The notes under the pieces: generated by a model
What the model saw: the letters and a program-made list of their open reading frames with translations, nothing else
Database searches by the model: none
Told to the model about the DNA's origin: nothing
Made by a program: the position numbers and the translations under genes
Shown: positions 8,502 to 18,287 of the stretch, one piece after another
Position numbering within the stretch: position 1 is the stretch's first letter
Layout of the letters: each line of letters begins with the position of its first letter
From: Mameliella sp. CS4
GTDB taxonomy: Bacteria; Pseudomonadota; Alphaproteobacteria; Rhodobacterales; Rhodobacteraceae
Assembly (NCBI RefSeq): GCF_019392335.1
Contig: NZ_JAHXRQ010000003.1
Location: forward strand, 124,001-188,000
Length of the DNA stretch: 64,000 nt
Direction: 5' to 3'

Positions 8502-11500
8502 GTGAGCAGACAGGCCGGAATGCAGGAAAAATCCACGTCGCCCCGCCGCCGCAGACGCGGGCGGCGGCTTCTCTACGTCCTGGTGGCGCTGCTGGCGGCG
8601 CTGGGGGTGGCGGGCTACGCCATGGTTGGCCGTCCGGTGGACGCGCCCGAATGGGTCCGCGAACGGATCGAGACGCGCATCGCCGAAAGCCTGCCGGGAA
8701 TCCAGGTCGATTTCGGCCGCATGAGCCTGCTGGTCCAGCGCAGCGGCCTGGCGCGGGTGATCCTCTGGGATGTGGAAATCCGCAACCTCAACGGCGAGAC
8801 GGTGGCCCAACTGTCGGACATCGAGGCAGGCCTGTCGCCCGCCGCGCTGCTCAATGGCCAGGTCGACCTGCGCGAGGCGCAGGTCTCGGGCGCCTTTGTC
8901 ACCCTGCGGCGCGCTGCGGACGGGCGTCTGGGGCTGTCGCTGGGCGATGCCTTTGCCGCCAGTTCCGAGATGCCCGACATCGGCCAGATCATCGCCCGCA
9001 TCGACACGGTCCTGGGCGATCCCCGGCTGGCGGGGCTGAAATCCTTCGAGGCGGATGCGCTGACCCTGCGCTACGAGGACCAGCGCGCGCGGCGCGGCTG
9101 GACCGCCGATGGCGGCCGGCTGCGGCTGGCCCGAGAGGATGGGCGGCTGACGCTGTCCGGCGATGTCGCGCTTTTGTCGGGGGGCGACGGCGTGGCCACG
9201 GTTGAGGTCGAGGCGCAGAGCCCCATCGGCCAGCAAAGCCTGGATTTCGGCGTCATCCTGCACGGTCTCGCCTCGCGCGATATCGCCACGCAAAGCCCGG
9301 CGCTGGCCTGGCTCGAGGAATTGGACGCGCCGATCTCGGGCGCGCTGCGCTCCGGCCTCGACGACAGCGGGACGCTGAAACCGCTGGAGGCCTCCCTGCA
9401 GATCGGCAAGGGCGCGTTGCAGCCCACCGCCGCCACCCGCGCGCTGCCGTTCGAGAGTGCCGAAACCGCCTTTACCTACACGCCCGCCGAAGGGCTGCTG
9501 CGGTTCCAGCGGATTCGCCTGGCGTCTCCGCTGGGCAAGGTGACGGCCGCCGGGACGGCCCGGCTGAACGGGATCGAGACCGGTTGGCCGCAGGGGCTGA
9601 CCGGACAGTTCACGCTGAGCGACATGGCGCTGGCCAAGGGCGCGCTGCTGGACCGGTCCGTCAACCTTTCCGGGGCAGAGGCGACTTTCAAGGTGCGGCT
9701 CGATCCCTTCGAGGTCACGCTGGGCGAGTTGCGCCTGACCGATCCGACCTATCCGCTGCGCGCTTCGGGGCAGCTCTCGGCCCAGGTCGATGGCTGGCGG
9801 CTGGCGCTGGACACGCAGATCGAGCAGACGACACCGGAGCAGGTGCTGGGGTTCTGGCCAGAGGATCTGCATCCGGGCACCCGCCGCTGGGTTGAAAACA
9901 ACGTGCAAAGCGGACGGATCGAGGACGTGCAGTTCGCCCTGCGTGCGGACCCGGGCGCGGATGAGCCCAAGACCTATATCGACTTCGCGTTTTCCGAGGG
10001 CGTGGCCACCTTCAACCCGCGAATGCCGGGCCTGACCGGCGCGGCGGGGCGGATCACGATCTACGATGGACGGCTTGGGCTGCGGCTGGAGGCGGGCACA
10101 ACCGATGCCGGGCGCGGGCCCATCGACCTCAGCGGGACGGAGTTCGTCATCGGCGACCTGCGGGTCAAGCCCGCGGTGGGCGAGGTGCGCCTGCAGGCGC
10201 GGGGCAGCGTCACCGCCGCGCTGTCCTATCTCAACAACGAGGCCTGGCGGCTGATCGACAAGGCCGACCGGACCGTCGACATGGCCAGCGGACGGGCGCG
10301 CGTCTCGGGTCGGATCGCGCTGCCGCTGGTCAAGGGGCTGACCCTGCCGGATGTGGCGCTAAACCTGCAAGGCATGCTGCGCGACGTGGATGCGCCGACG
10401 GCCATCCCGGGCAAACCGCTGACCGCCGACCGGCTGGCGCTGAGCGTCACCAACAAGGCGGTGGCCCTCGAAGGCGCGGTGATCGTCGACGGCGTTCCGG
10501 CCACGGGCCGCTGGGCGCGGCCCTTCTCGGGCACCGGGGGCGAGGTCGACGCCGAGGTGACATTGACGCCCGAAAGCATCGCGGCGCTGGGGATCGGCCT
10601 GCCCCCGGGCACGGTGCGGGGCAGCGGCAAGGGCCAGCTGCGCATCGACATGCCGCGCGGCGCCCCGGCGCGCTTCTCGCTGACCAGCGATCTGGTGGGC
10701 ATGGGCCTGTCGCTGCCGCAGCTGGGCTGGGACATGGCGCCGGGCGAAGGAGGCCGCTTTGCCGTCGCGGGCCTGCTGGGAAAGGTGCCCACGATCGAGC
10801 GGCTGGAACTGCAAGGCGCGGGGCTGAAGGCCGAGGGCCGTGTCCTGCTGACCGCGCAGGGCGGGTTCGACCGGCTGGAACTGACGCGGTTGACGGTGGG
10901 CGACTGGCTGGACGTCGCCGGGCGCCTGCGCGGGCGCGGCGCCGGAGTGCTGCCCGCGATCGAGGTCGGCTCTGGCAGCGTGGACATGCGGGGCGCGCCC
11001 TTCACCTCAAGCTCGGGCACCGGGGGTGGTGACGGCAGGCCGGGGGGCGGCGCGCCGCTGATCCTGACGCTGGACAGCCTGCGCCTGACCGACAGCATCG
11101 TCTTGGAGGATTTCCGCGCCGATTTCGACACCACGCGCGGGCTGAACGGGCGCTTTGACGCGCAACTGGGCGGGCGCACACCGGTCAAGGGGCTGGCCGT
11201 GCCGCAGGCGGGCGGCACCGCCTTTCGCATCACCGGAGAGGATGCGGGCGACGTGCTGCGCGCCGCCGGGTTGCTCAAGACCGTGCGCGACGGCAGTTTC
11301 CAGCTGGACATCGCGCCGGTCCGGGGCCAGCCGGGCAGCTATGACGGATTCATGCGGATCGAGGGCACGCGCCTGCGGAAGGCCCCCGCCATCGCCGCGC
11401 TGCTGGATGCGGTCAGCGTGGTCGGCCTGCTGGACCAGCTCAACGGGCCGGGGATCTTCTTTACCGATGTCGAGGCGCGGTTCCGCCTGACCCCCAGCCG

Positions 11501-11792
11501 GGTGATCGTCAGCCGGTCGAGCGCGGTGGGGCCGTCGATGGGGATTTCGCTGGACGGCTATTACGACCTGGCCAGCGGGCGCATGGACATGCAGGGGGTG
11601 CTGTCGCCGATCTACCTGATCAACGGCATCGGCCAGATCTTCTCGCGCCGGGGCGAGGGGTTGATCGGCTTCAATTTCAACCTACGCGGATCGGTCGAGA
11701 ATCCGCGCGTCAGGGTCAACCCGCTTTCGGCCTTCACCCCGGGCATGTTCCGTGACATCTTCCGTCGGCCTCCGCCCAAGCTGTCACAGTGA
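8502..11792 (+). CDS. AsmA-like/DUF3971 envelope protein (YhdP/TamB-type)
   Basis: A 1096-residue protein with a basic N-terminus, a single signal-anchor helix (about 23-42: [20 protein letters not shown]) and a very long periplasmic region of repeated beta-rich segments, ending in an AsmA_2-like domain (about 900-1080). Proteins of this repeating-beta-groove class are thought to bridge inner and outer membranes and carry phospholipids. The frame has no ATG upstream. GTG 8502 or ATG 8520 are possible starts, and GTG 8502 overlaps the stop of a six-codon open frame that has its own ribosome-binding site. queA follows after 17 bp. Confidence 0.85.
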   Translation: MSRQAGMQEKSTSPRRRRRGRRLLYVLVALLAALGVAGYAMVGRPVDAPEWVRERIETRIAESLPGIQVDFGRMSLLVQRSGLARVILWDVEIRNLNGETVAQLSDIEAGLSPAALLNGQVDLREAQVSGAFVTLRRAADGRLGLSLGDAFAASSEMPDIGQIIARIDTVLGDPRLAGLKSFEADALTLRYEDQRARRGWTADGGRLRLAREDGRLTLSGDVALLSGGDGVATVEVEAQSPIGQQSLDFGVILHGLASRDIATQSPALAWLEELDAPISGALRSGLDDSGTLKPLEASLQIGKGALQPTAATRALPFESAETAFTYTPAEGLLRFQRIRLASPLGKVTAAGTARLNGIETGWPQGLTGQFTLSDMALAKGALLDRSVNLSGAEATFKVRLDPFEVTLGELRLTDPTYPLRASGQLSAQVDGWRLALDTQIEQTTPEQVLGFWPEDLHPGTRRWVENNVQSGRIEDVQFALRADPGADEPKTYIDFAFSEGVATFNPRMPGLTGAAGRITIYDGRLGLRLEAGTTDAGRGPIDLSGTEFVIGDLRVKPAVGEVRLQARGSVTAALSYLNNEAWRLIDKADRTVDMASGRARVSGRIALPLVKGLTLPDVALNLQGMLRDVDAPTAIPGKPLTADRLALSVTNKAVALEGAVIVDGVPATGRWARPFSGTGGEVDAEVTLTPESIAALGIGLPPGTVRGSGKGQLRIDMPRGAPARFSLTSDLVGMGLSLPQLGWDMAPGEGGRFAVAGLLGKVPTIERLELQGAGLKAEGRVLLTAQGGFDRLELTRLTVGDWLDVAGRLRGRGAGVLPAIEVGSGSVDMRGAPFTSSSGTGGGDGRPGGGAPLILTLDSLRLTDSIVLEDFRADFDTTRGLNGRFDAQLGGRTPVKGLAVPQAGGTAFRITGEDAGDVLRAAGLLKTVRDGSFQLDIAPVRGQPGSYDGFMRIEGTRLRKAPAIAALLDAVSVVGLLDQLNGPGIFFTDVEARFRLTPSRVIVSRSSAVGPSMGISLDGYYDLASGRMDMQGVLSPIYLINGIGQIFSRRGEGLIGFNFNLRGSVENPRVRVNPLSAFTPGMFRDIFRRPPPKLSQ

Positions 11793-11809
11793 TTCCAACG
11801 GGTTGCCCC

Positions 11810-12865
11810 ATGAAACTCAGCGATTTCGATTTCGATCTGCCGGATGGGCTGATCGCCACGCGGCCCGCGCGTCCGCGCACCTCTGCCCGGCTGCTGGTGG
11901 CCGAGGGTGATGTCATCACCGACGCGCATGTCACCGACCTGGTGGACTGGCTGCGCCCGGGCGACCGGCTGGTGCTGAACGACACGCGGGTGATCCCGGC
12001 GCGGCTGCAAGGTGTCCGGCGACGCACGTCCGACGCCGGAGAGACCGAGGCGAAGATCGAGGTGACCCTGCTGGAGCCGCGCGCCGGGGGGGGCTGGGCG
12101 GCGCTGATCAAGCCGCTGAAAAAGGTACGCGACGGCGAGGAAATCATTTTCTCCAATGCCTTGAGCGCCACTCTTGACGCGCGCGAAGAGGGGCAGGGCC
12201 TCTTGCGGTTCAATCTCGAAGGCGATGATTTCGACGCCGCGCTGAACGCCGCCGGTGCCATGCCGCTGCCGCCCTATATCGCCGCGAAACGCCCCGCGGA
12301 CGCGCAGGACCGTGACGACTACCAAACGGTCTGGGCTCGGCATTCGGGCGCCGTGGCCGCGCCCACCGCCTCGCTCCATTTCGATGACGCGCTCCTGGCG
12401 CGGCTGCGGGACATGGGGGTGGAGTTCACCCATGTCACCCTGCACGTGGGCGCGGGCACCTTCCTGCCGGTCAAGGTCGAGGACGTGACCAGCCACAAGA
12501 TGCACGGCGAATGGGGGGAGGTCAGCGCAGAGGCCGCGGCCGAAATCGCCGCCACCCGCGCCGCAGGCGGGCGCATCATTCCCGTCGGCACCACCGCGTT
12601 GCGCCTGATCGAGACGGCGGCACAGGGCGGAGAGATCGCGCCGTTCCGGGGGGTGACGGATATCTTCATCTACCCCGGCTTCACCTTCAACGTGACCGAC
12701 GCGCTGATGACCAATTTTCACCTGCCCAAGTCGACGCTGATGATGCTGGTCTCGGCCCTGATGGGCCCCGAGCATATACGGGCGATTTATGCCCATGCTG
12801 TCGCGACCGAATACCGGTTCTTCTCCTACGGCGATGCCTCGCTTTTGATCCCGCCGCGGGGCTGA
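11810..12865 (+). CDS. queA: S-adenosylmethionine:tRNA ribosyltransferase-isomerase
   Basis: A 351-residue QueA, which transfers and isomerises the ribose of SAM onto 7-aminomethyl-7-deazaguanine at the wobble position of tRNA to give epoxyqueuosine. Family motifs appear in order: [74 protein letters not shown] and [18 protein letters not shown]. The length is standard. ATG 11810 gives the canonical [11 protein letters not shown] start. It is probably co-transcribed with the AsmA-like gene upstream. Confidence 0.97.
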   Translation: MKLSDFDFDLPDGLIATRPARPRTSARLLVAEGDVITDAHVTDLVDWLRPGDRLVLNDTRVIPARLQGVRRRTSDAGETEAKIEVTLLEPRAGGGWAALIKPLKKVRDGEEIIFSNALSATLDAREEGQGLLRFNLEGDDFDAALNAAGAMPLPPYIAAKRPADAQDRDDYQTVWARHSGAVAAPTASLHFDDALLARLRDMGVEFTHVTLHVGAGTFLPVKVEDVTSHKMHGEWGEVSAEAAAEIAATRAAGGRIIPVGTTALRLIETAAQGGEIAPFRGVTDIFIYPGFTFNVTDALMTNFHLPKSTLMMLVSALMGPEHIRAIYAHAVATEYRFFSYGDASLLIPPRG

Positions 12866-12879
12866 GGCGCCGCGTCCGC

Positions 12880-12945
12880 GGTTTCTTCTCTGTCCAATAC
12901 GCCCGGGGGAGTCAACCGAAGGGAGACGGGGGCAGCGCCCCCGGT
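12880..12945 (+). repeat. Dispersed intergenic hairpin repeat, copy B
   Basis: TTTCTTCTCTGTCCAATACG followed by CCGGGGGAG and, after 20 bases, a seven-bp stem CGGGGGC/GCCCCCG (12927-12943) with an AGC loop. The order TTTCTT box, AATAC box, hairpin matches copies C and D. It lies just after queA and may end its transcript. Confidence 0.7.
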
Positions 12946-13109
12946 TTCACATCCGCCATCTTGCGACCGCGCGGGGAAACGAACGGCGTGACCCTGCCGA
13001 AAAAAGTCGCAGCAATTCGCCAATGCGTGACGCTTTTGGTTCCACAGCGACACAGAATCGGGCAGGGCGTCGCCAACAGCCATCCGGCGGCGGCACGTGA
13101 TTTTGCACT

Positions 13110-14393
13110 GTGCCGAAAAGAAAGGGCAAACCATTGGTCCATGTGCTGAAAAATTCCTGGGCGCTGCTCCTGGGCATGCTGCTCTTGATGATCGGCAACG
13201 GCCTGCAGGGGTCCTTGCTGGGTGTGCGCGGCGCGGCGGCAGGGTTTTCCGCCGGCACCATGTCGATTGTCATGGCGGGCTATTTCGCGGGTTTCCTGCT
13301 GGCCTCGCGCACCGTGCCGGGGATGATCCGGCGGGTCGGGCATGTGCGGGTCTTTGCGGCGCTGGGGTCCTTTGTCTCGGCCGTGCTGATCCTCTTCCCG
13401 GCGGTGCAAGACCCGATCGCCTGGACGCTGGGGCGTCTGGTGCTGGGCTTTTGTTTCTGTGGTGTCTACGTCACCGCCGAAAGCTGGCTGAACAACGCCG
13501 CCGACAACGAGACGCGCGGCCAGACCCTCTCGGCCTACATGATTGTGCAAATGGCGGGCATCATCGTCAGCCAGGCGCTGCTGGTGGTTCCGGACGTGAG
13601 CGGTTTCCTGCTCTTCGTGATCCCTTCGGTCCTGGTTTCGATCTCTTTCGCGCCGATCCTGCTGTCTATTTCACCCACGCCGGCCTTTGAGTCCTCCAAG
13701 CCGATGACCCTGCGTGAGCTCTACGGCGTGTCGCCGCTGGGCATGGTGGGGATGTTCCTGCTGGGCGGCGTCTTTGCGGCACAGTTCGGCATGGCGGCGG
13801 TCTATGCGACCGAGGTGGGGCTGAAACTGACCCAGATCTCGATCTTCGTGGCGTCTTTTTATGTCGGTGCATTGGTCTTGCAATACCCGCTGGGCTGGGT
13901 GTCCGACCGGGTCGACCGCCGCTGGCTGATCATGCTGGTGGCCGCCTGCGGTGCCGGGGCGGCGGTGCTGGCGACGGTGTCGGGCGGCTCTTTCGCGGTG
14001 CTGGTCTCGGCGGCCTTTGTCATCGGTGGCTGCTCCAACCCGTTGTATTCGCTGCTGATTGCCTACACCAACGACTTCCTCGGCCACGAGGACATGGCCA
14101 GCGCCTCTGCCGGGCTGCTGTTCGTCAACGGGCTGGGCGCCATCGCCGGGCCACTGATCATCGGTTGGGTCATGGAACGTGCCGGGCCGCAGGGCTTTTT
14201 CCTGCTGATCTTCGTGCTGCTGGCGCTGGTCTCGCTTTACGCGCTCTACCGGATGACGCAACGGGCGGCGCCCTCGGTCGAGGACACCGGCGCCTATGCC
14301 CCGGTCATGCCTTCGTCGACCCCGGTCGCCGTCGAGGTGGCGCAGGAATATTTCATCGACCAGCAAGAGGATGACGAGGCCGATGCGCATTGA
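13110..14393 (+). CDS. MFS transporter, UMF/YcaD-like
   Basis: A 427-residue carrier with twelve hydrophobic helices in two bundles separated near residue 200. Typical features are GNGLQGSLLGVRGA in helix 1, TLGRLVLGFCFCGVYVTAESWLN in helices 4-5 and GWVSDRVDRRWL, the MFS loop-2-type motif in the second half. This subfamily (unidentified major facilitator, YcaD-like) has no firmly known substrate. The C-terminal 50 residues are acidic and cytoplasmic. A GTG at 13110 is taken as the start, since no ATG precedes helix 1. TTG 13134 or GTG 13143 are alternatives. Confidence 0.85.
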   Translation: MPKRKGKPLVHVLKNSWALLLGMLLLMIGNGLQGSLLGVRGAAAGFSAGTMSIVMAGYFAGFLLASRTVPGMIRRVGHVRVFAALGSFVSAVLILFPAVQDPIAWTLGRLVLGFCFCGVYVTAESWLNNAADNETRGQTLSAYMIVQMAGIIVSQALLVVPDVSGFLLFVIPSVLVSISFAPILLSISPTPAFESSKPMTLRELYGVSPLGMVGMFLLGGVFAAQFGMAAVYATEVGLKLTQISIFVASFYVGALVLQYPLGWVSDRVDRRWLIMLVAACGAGAAVLATVSGGSFAVLVSAAFVIGGCSNPLYSLLIAYTNDFLGHEDMASASAGLLFVNGLGAIAGPLIIGWVMERAGPQGFFLLIFVLLALVSLYALYRMTQRAAPSVEDTGAYAPVMPSSTPVAVEVAQEYFIDQQEDDEADAH

Positions 14394-14410
14394 CTGTCAG
14401 AACCTGACAG
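14394..14410. promoter_or_regulatory. Perfect inverted repeat right after the MFS stop
   Basis: CTGTCAG-AAC-CTGACAG, seven-bp arms with a three-base centre, begins at the base after the MFS stop codon and lies 83 bp before the DUF924 start. No T-run follows, so it may be an operator or an mRNA 3'-end hairpin. Confidence 0.45.
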
Positions 14411-14492
14411 AATTCGTGATTTGGGTGCCGGTGATTCCTCGCGCAATATTATTTCGTGGCGGGATAAGTACAGGGTGACAGAGGAGAAACAG

Positions 14493-15074
14493 ATGACCAC
14501 CCCCGACAGTATACTGGCCTTCTGGCTGGACGAGGTCGGCCCGAAGGGCTGGTACGCAAAGGATGACGCGCGGGATGCGGTGATCACCGAGCGGTTCGGT
14601 GTCGCCTGGCAAGGATTGATGGAAGGCCGTTACGGTCTCTGGCTGACCTATCCTTCGGGGGCGCTGGCCTACATCCTCTTGGCCGATCAGTTTCCGCGGA
14701 ACATGTTCCGCGACGATGCGCGCGCCTTTGCCTCGGACGAGGTGGGCCGTGCGGCAGCGAAACAGGCGATCCATCGCGGCTGGGATCTCAAGATCGACCC
14801 GCCGGCGCGGCAGTTCTTCTACATGCCGCTGATGCATTCGGAAAACCTGTGTGACCAGGACCGCTGCGTGCGCCTGTTCAAGGAACGCATGCCCGAGGCC
14901 GAAGGCAACCTGCTGCACGCCCGCGTGCACCGCGAGGTGATCCGCCGGTTCGGTCGGTTCCCCTATCGGAACGAGGTTCTGTCGCGCAAGACCAACGCGC
15001 CCGAGCAGAGCTTTCTCGAGCAGGGCAGTTATGGCGCCGTTCTGCGTGAGTTCCAGGCGGACGTGGCGGCCTGA
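14493..15074 (+). CDS. DUF924 family protein
   Basis: A 193-residue DUF924 protein, an all-helical TPR-like fold of unknown activity that is widespread in proteobacteria. Diagnostic segments are ILAFWLDEVGPKGW, ILLADQFPRNMFR, YMPLMHSENLCDQ and FGRFPYRNEVL. The start ATG follows GAGGAG at 14481. It is downstream of the MFS gene and upstream of lipoamide dehydrogenase; the gaps suggest it has its own promoter. Confidence 0.88.
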   Translation: MTTPDSILAFWLDEVGPKGWYAKDDARDAVITERFGVAWQGLMEGRYGLWLTYPSGALAYILLADQFPRNMFRDDARAFASDEVGRAAAKQAIHRGWDLKIDPPARQFFYMPLMHSENLCDQDRCVRLFKERMPEAEGNLLHARVHREVIRRFGRFPYRNEVLSRKTNAPEQSFLEQGSYGAVLREFQADVAA

Positions 15075-15151
15075 TCGGCGCCTGCTGCCGATTGCCCTTG
15101 TCCCGGTGACGGGCTAGCCTCCCCTGCGAAGGCCTGCAGGGGAGGAACGGC

Positions 15152-16546
15152 ATGGGCGCGAAACGCTTTGACATGGTGGTGATTGGCGCGGGCCCGGGTG
15201 GCTACGTCGCGGCGATCCGCGGCGCGCAGCTGGGGCTGAGCGTCGCCGTGGTCGAACGCGAACACATGGGCGGCATCTGTCTGAACTGGGGCTGTATCCC
15301 GACCAAGGCCATGCTGCGGTCCGCCGAGGTGTTCCACCTGATGCAGCGCGCGCAGGAATTCGGCCTCAAGGCCGAGGGCCTGTCCTATGACCTGGACGCG
15401 GTGGTCAAATGGTCGCGCGGGGTGGCCAAGCAGCTGAACTCCGGCGTCGGCCACCTGCTGAAAAAGAACAAGGTCACGACCCTGATGGGCACCGCGCGTC
15501 TGGACGGGCCGGGCCGGGTGCATGTCACCACCGACAAGGGCAAAGAGATCCTGGAGGCGGGCAGCGTGGTGCTGGCCACCGGCGCGCGGGCCCGCGAACT
15601 GCCGGGGCTGGAGGCGGACGGCAAACAGGTCTGGACCTACAAGCACGCCCTGGTCCCGCCGCACATGCCGAAGAAACTGCTGGTCATCGGATCGGGGGCC
15701 ATCGGCATCGAGTTTGCCAGCTTCTACCAGACACTTGGCGCCGAGGTGACAGTGGTCGAGGTCATGGACCGCATCCTGCCGGTCGAGGATGCCGAGATCG
15801 CGGCTTTCGCCAAAAAACAGTTCGAGAAACAGGGCATGACCCTCCTCGAAGGGGCGAAGGTCGACAAGCTGGACCGCGGCAAGGGGGCGGTTGTCGCGCA
15901 TGTGGATAAAAGTGGGGATAAGTCAAAACTAACCGTGGATACGGTGATTTCGGCTGTGGGTATTGTTGGAAATGTAGAAGGGTTGGGGCTGGAGGATTTG
16001 GACGTCAGGGTCGAGAAGAGCCATGTCGTGACCGATCCCCACTGCCGCACCGGGGTTGAGGGGCTCTATGCCATCGGCGACGTGGCGGGCGCGCCCTGGT
16101 TGGCCCACAAGGCCAGCCATGAAGGTGTCATGGTGGCCGAACTGATCGCCGGGCAGCAGCCGCACGCCGTGGACCCGGACAGTATCGCAGGCTGTACCTA
16201 TTGCCAGCCGCAGGTAGCCAGCGTCGGCTTGACCGAGGCGCAGGCCAAGGAGAAGGGCTTTGATATCAAGGTCGGGCGCTTCCCCTTCATCGGCAACGGC
16301 AAGGCCATCGCGCTGGGAGAACCCGAGGGGCTGGTCAAGACGGTCTTCGACGCCCGGACGGGCGAACTCTTGGGGGCGCATATGGTCGGGGCCGAGGTGA
16401 CGGAACTGATCCAGGGCTATGTCGTCGGCCGCCAGTTGGAGACGACCGAGGCGGATCTGATGCAGACGGTCTTCCCGCATCCGACCCTGAGCGAGATGAT
16501 GCACGAATCCGTGCTCGACGCCTGGGATCGGGCGATCCACTTCTGA
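15152..16546 (+). CDS. lpdA: Dihydrolipoyl dehydrogenase (E3)
   Basis: A 464-residue FAD/NAD disulfide oxidoreductase that reoxidises dihydrolipoamide in 2-oxoacid dehydrogenase or glycine-cleavage complexes. The FAD-binding GAGPGG is at 12-17, the redox disulfide Cys43/Cys48 in GGICLNWGCIPTKA, the NAD-binding GSGAIGIEFASF near 175, and the C-terminal His-Glu pair in FPHPTLSEMMHE. It stands away from any E1/E2 genes, so it is probably a second E3 or a shared one. The stretch 15898-16010 (residues about 250-285) is noticeably AT-richer and uses rarer codons than the rest of the gene. Confidence 0.95.
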   Translation: MGAKRFDMVVIGAGPGGYVAAIRGAQLGLSVAVVEREHMGGICLNWGCIPTKAMLRSAEVFHLMQRAQEFGLKAEGLSYDLDAVVKWSRGVAKQLNSGVGHLLKKNKVTTLMGTARLDGPGRVHVTTDKGKEILEAGSVVLATGARARELPGLEADGKQVWTYKHALVPPHMPKKLLVIGSGAIGIEFASFYQTLGAEVTVVEVMDRILPVEDAEIAAFAKKQFEKQGMTLLEGAKVDKLDRGKGAVVAHVDKSGDKSKLTVDTVISAVGIVGNVEGLGLEDLDVRVEKSHVVTDPHCRTGVEGLYAIGDVAGAPWLAHKASHEGVMVAELIAGQQPHAVDPDSIAGCTYCQPQVASVGLTEAQAKEKGFDIKVGRFPFIGNGKAIALGEPEGLVKTVFDARTGELLGAHMVGAEVTELIQGYVVGRQLETTEADLMQTVFPHPTLSEMMHESVLDAWDRAIHF

Positions 16547-16550
16547 GGCG

Positions 16551-16979
16551 ATGACAGACCAGATGACACAACCCTCGGATGCCTCGGTCGAGGCTTTTCT
16601 CGATGCTGTCGAACCGGCCCGCCGCCGCGCGGACGCGCGCGTTCTGGATGCGCTGTTCCGCAAGGTCACGGGCTGGCAGCCGGTGCTCTGGGGGTCGTCG
16701 ATGCTGGGCTACGGGCGATATGCCTATACCTATGCCAGCGGGCATTCCGGGCAGAGCCTTGCCACCGGTTTTGCCCCGCGCAAGGCCAACATGGTGGTCT
16801 ATATCATGCCCGGCTACGCGGATTTCAGTGAGATCCTGTCGCGCCTGGGGCCGCACAAGCTGGGCAAGTCCTGCCTTTACCTCGGTGCGCTGTCGAAGGT
16901 GGACCACGACGTGCTGGCGGAACTGATCCGCGCCGGGCTGGCGGACTTGGGCAAACGTTGGGAGATGACGCCGGGGTGA
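16551..16979 (+). CDS. DUF1801 domain protein
   Basis: A 142-residue protein with the DUF1801 (YdhG-like) fold. It contains VTGWQPVLWGSSMLGYG, then TGFAPRKANMVVYIMPG and a C-terminal LGKSCLYLGALSKVD. The biochemical role of this small cytoplasmic family is unknown. It begins 4 bp after the lpd stop and is very likely co-translated with it, though no functional link is known. The hairpin CCCTGG/CCAGGG at 16992-17010 follows the stop. Confidence 0.85.
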   Translation: MTDQMTQPSDASVEAFLDAVEPARRRADARVLDALFRKVTGWQPVLWGSSMLGYGRYAYTYASGHSGQSLATGFAPRKANMVVYIMPGYADFSEILSRLGPHKLGKSCLYLGALSKVDHDVLAELIRAGLADLGKRWEMTPG

Positions 16980-17030
16980 GACACCTCATGCCCCTGGTCC
17001 AATGCCAGGGACCGGGCGCCGCCCCCAGTG

Positions 17031-17079
17031 TTTCTTTGGGCTCAAAATACCTCCGGGGTCCGGGGCAGAGCCCCGGTCC
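17031..17079 (+). repeat. Dispersed intergenic hairpin repeat, copy C
   Basis: The clearest copy: TTTCTTTGGGCTCAAAATAC, then CTCCGGGGT and a seven-bp stem CCGGGGC/GCCCCGG (17060-17076) with an AGA loop. The TTTCTTTGGGCT box is nearly identical to the inverted copy D at 18805-18850. It lies between convergent genes. Confidence 0.8.
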
Positions 17080-17154
17080 GACAGTCCGGCTCTCAGGAGG
17101 GTGAGGAAGTCAGCGCAAGACTTTGAAATTTAGCCTATAACGAGATTTCCGCCG

Positions 17155-17436
17155 TTACAGGTTCTCGTTGTCCGCGCCGGGCGCCATCGCCGGGGGCGCG
17201 GCATCCCCGCGTTTGCGCGCCTCAAGGGCGCGCTGGACGTGGTCGTTGAGAAAGTTCCGCGCCCGCCGCTCGGCCAGGCGGATGCGGACCGCGGCGCGAA
17301 AGATCTCTTCGGAGGAGGGGGACGACGCCCCCAGAACCTTGGCCACCTGTTCCGGCAGGTTCTCATCCCCAAGGGCGTCCATCGCCTTGATCGTGTCGCG
17401 GGCAAGCTTGTCTGCGAGGTCGTCGACGACGGACAT
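17155..17436 (-). CDS. Small conserved-looking hypothetical protein
   Basis: A 93-residue soluble protein, mainly helical and charged (MSVVDDLADKLARDTIKAM, then AVRIRLAERRARNFLNDHV), with a Pro/Ala-rich tail. No signal peptide or recognised domain. It starts 12 bp after the stop of the alpha/beta hydrolase gene in the same direction, so the two form an operon. Coding-like third-position GC and the tight spacing support a real gene. Function unknown. Confidence 0.65.
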   Translation of the reverse strand: MSVVDDLADKLARDTIKAMDALGDENLPEQVAKVLGASSPSSEEIFRAAVRIRLAERRARNFLNDHVQRALEARKRGDAAPPAMAPGADNENL

Positions 17437-17448
17437 GGGGGCCTTCCT

Positions 17449-18123
17449 TTATCGGGTGTTCTCGGTCAGGCGGCGCTTCACATAGGTCGACACGCTGTCC
17501 ATCAGCGTTGCCATGTGCGGCTCTTCGAAGAAGTGCCCCGAGCCTTCGACCTCTTCATGGGTGATCTGGATGCCCTTCTGCTCGTGCAGTTTCGACACCA
17601 GCGCGCGGGTGTCGGCAGGCGGGGCGACGCGGTCGGCGGCGCCGTTGATGATCAGGCCCGAAGAGGGGCAGGGCGCCAGGAACGAGAAATCATACATGTT
17701 GGCGGGTGGCGAGACCGAGACAAAGCCGGTGATCTCGGGACGCCGCATCAAGAGTTGCATCCCGATCCAGGCGCCGAAGGAGAACCCCGCGACCCAGCAG
17801 TGTTTCGAGTTCTGGTTCATCGACTGCAGGTAGTCGAGCGCCGAGGCGGCGTCGCTGAGTTCGCCCACACCCTGATCATATTCGCCCTGGGACCGGCCGA
17901 CGCCGCGGAAATTGAACCGCAGCACGGTGAAGCCCATGTTGTAGAAGGCGTAATGCAGGTTGTAGACAACCTTGTTGTTCATGGTCCCGCCGAACTGCGG
18001 ATGCGGATGCAACACGATGGCAATCGGCGCATCGCGGTCCTTTTGCGGGTGGTAGCGGCCTTCGAGACGGCCTTCGGGTCCGGGAAAAATGACCTCGGGC
18101 ATGGGGCGGAACAGCTCCTTCAC
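17449..18123 (-). CDS. Alpha/beta hydrolase
   Basis: A 224-residue alpha/beta-hydrolase-fold protein. The nucleophile is Ser in the elbow GFSFGAW (near 120), the acid is Asp in NGAADRV and the base is His in EGSGHFFEE. The oxyanion region HPHPQFGGTMNNKVV is typical of a short cytoplasmic group often found beside Fe-S or housekeeping genes in alphaproteobacteria. Substrate unknown. It is divergent from iscR; the shared 164-bp intergenic region contains a strong palindrome. MPEVIF (Met8) is an alternative start. Confidence 0.88.
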   Translation of the reverse strand: MKELFRPMPEVIFPGPEGRLEGRYHPQKDRDAPIAIVLHPHPQFGGTMNNKVVYNLHYAFYNMGFTVLRFNFRGVGRSQGEYDQGVGELSDAASALDYLQSMNQNSKHCWVAGFSFGAWIGMQLLMRRPEITGFVSVSPPANMYDFSFLAPCPSSGLIINGAADRVAPPADTRALVSKLHEQKGIQITHEEVEGSGHFFEEPHMATLMDSVSTYVKRRLTENTR

Positions 18124-18162
18124 AGTGGCGACGGGCGCGTGACCGCGGCGTGCCTGAAATTC

Positions 18163-18200
18163 TTGACCAAAACACGCGGCTTCTTTAGAAGTGTTCTAAA
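18163..18200 (+). promoter_or_regulatory. iscR promoter with overlapping iron-type palindromic operator
   Basis: TTGACC (18163-18168) and TAGAAG (18186-18191) are spaced by exactly 17 bases and fit a sigma-70 promoter for the Fe-S operon. The perfect palindrome TTTAGAA-GTG-TTCTAAA (18184-18200) covers the -10 element. Its form resembles the iron-responsive boxes described in alphaproteobacteria (Irr-type ICE box and the Rhodobacterales Iron-Rhodo-box bound by IscR). Occupancy should block transcription; which factor binds is an inference. Confidence 0.75.
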
Positions 18201-18287
18201 TCGGTTCGGGCGTGGTCCGGGCTGCGAAGCAGATAGGCAATGTGGCGGTCAAGGTCAATTGCCGCGGCACGTGGGGGCGCAAACGCC

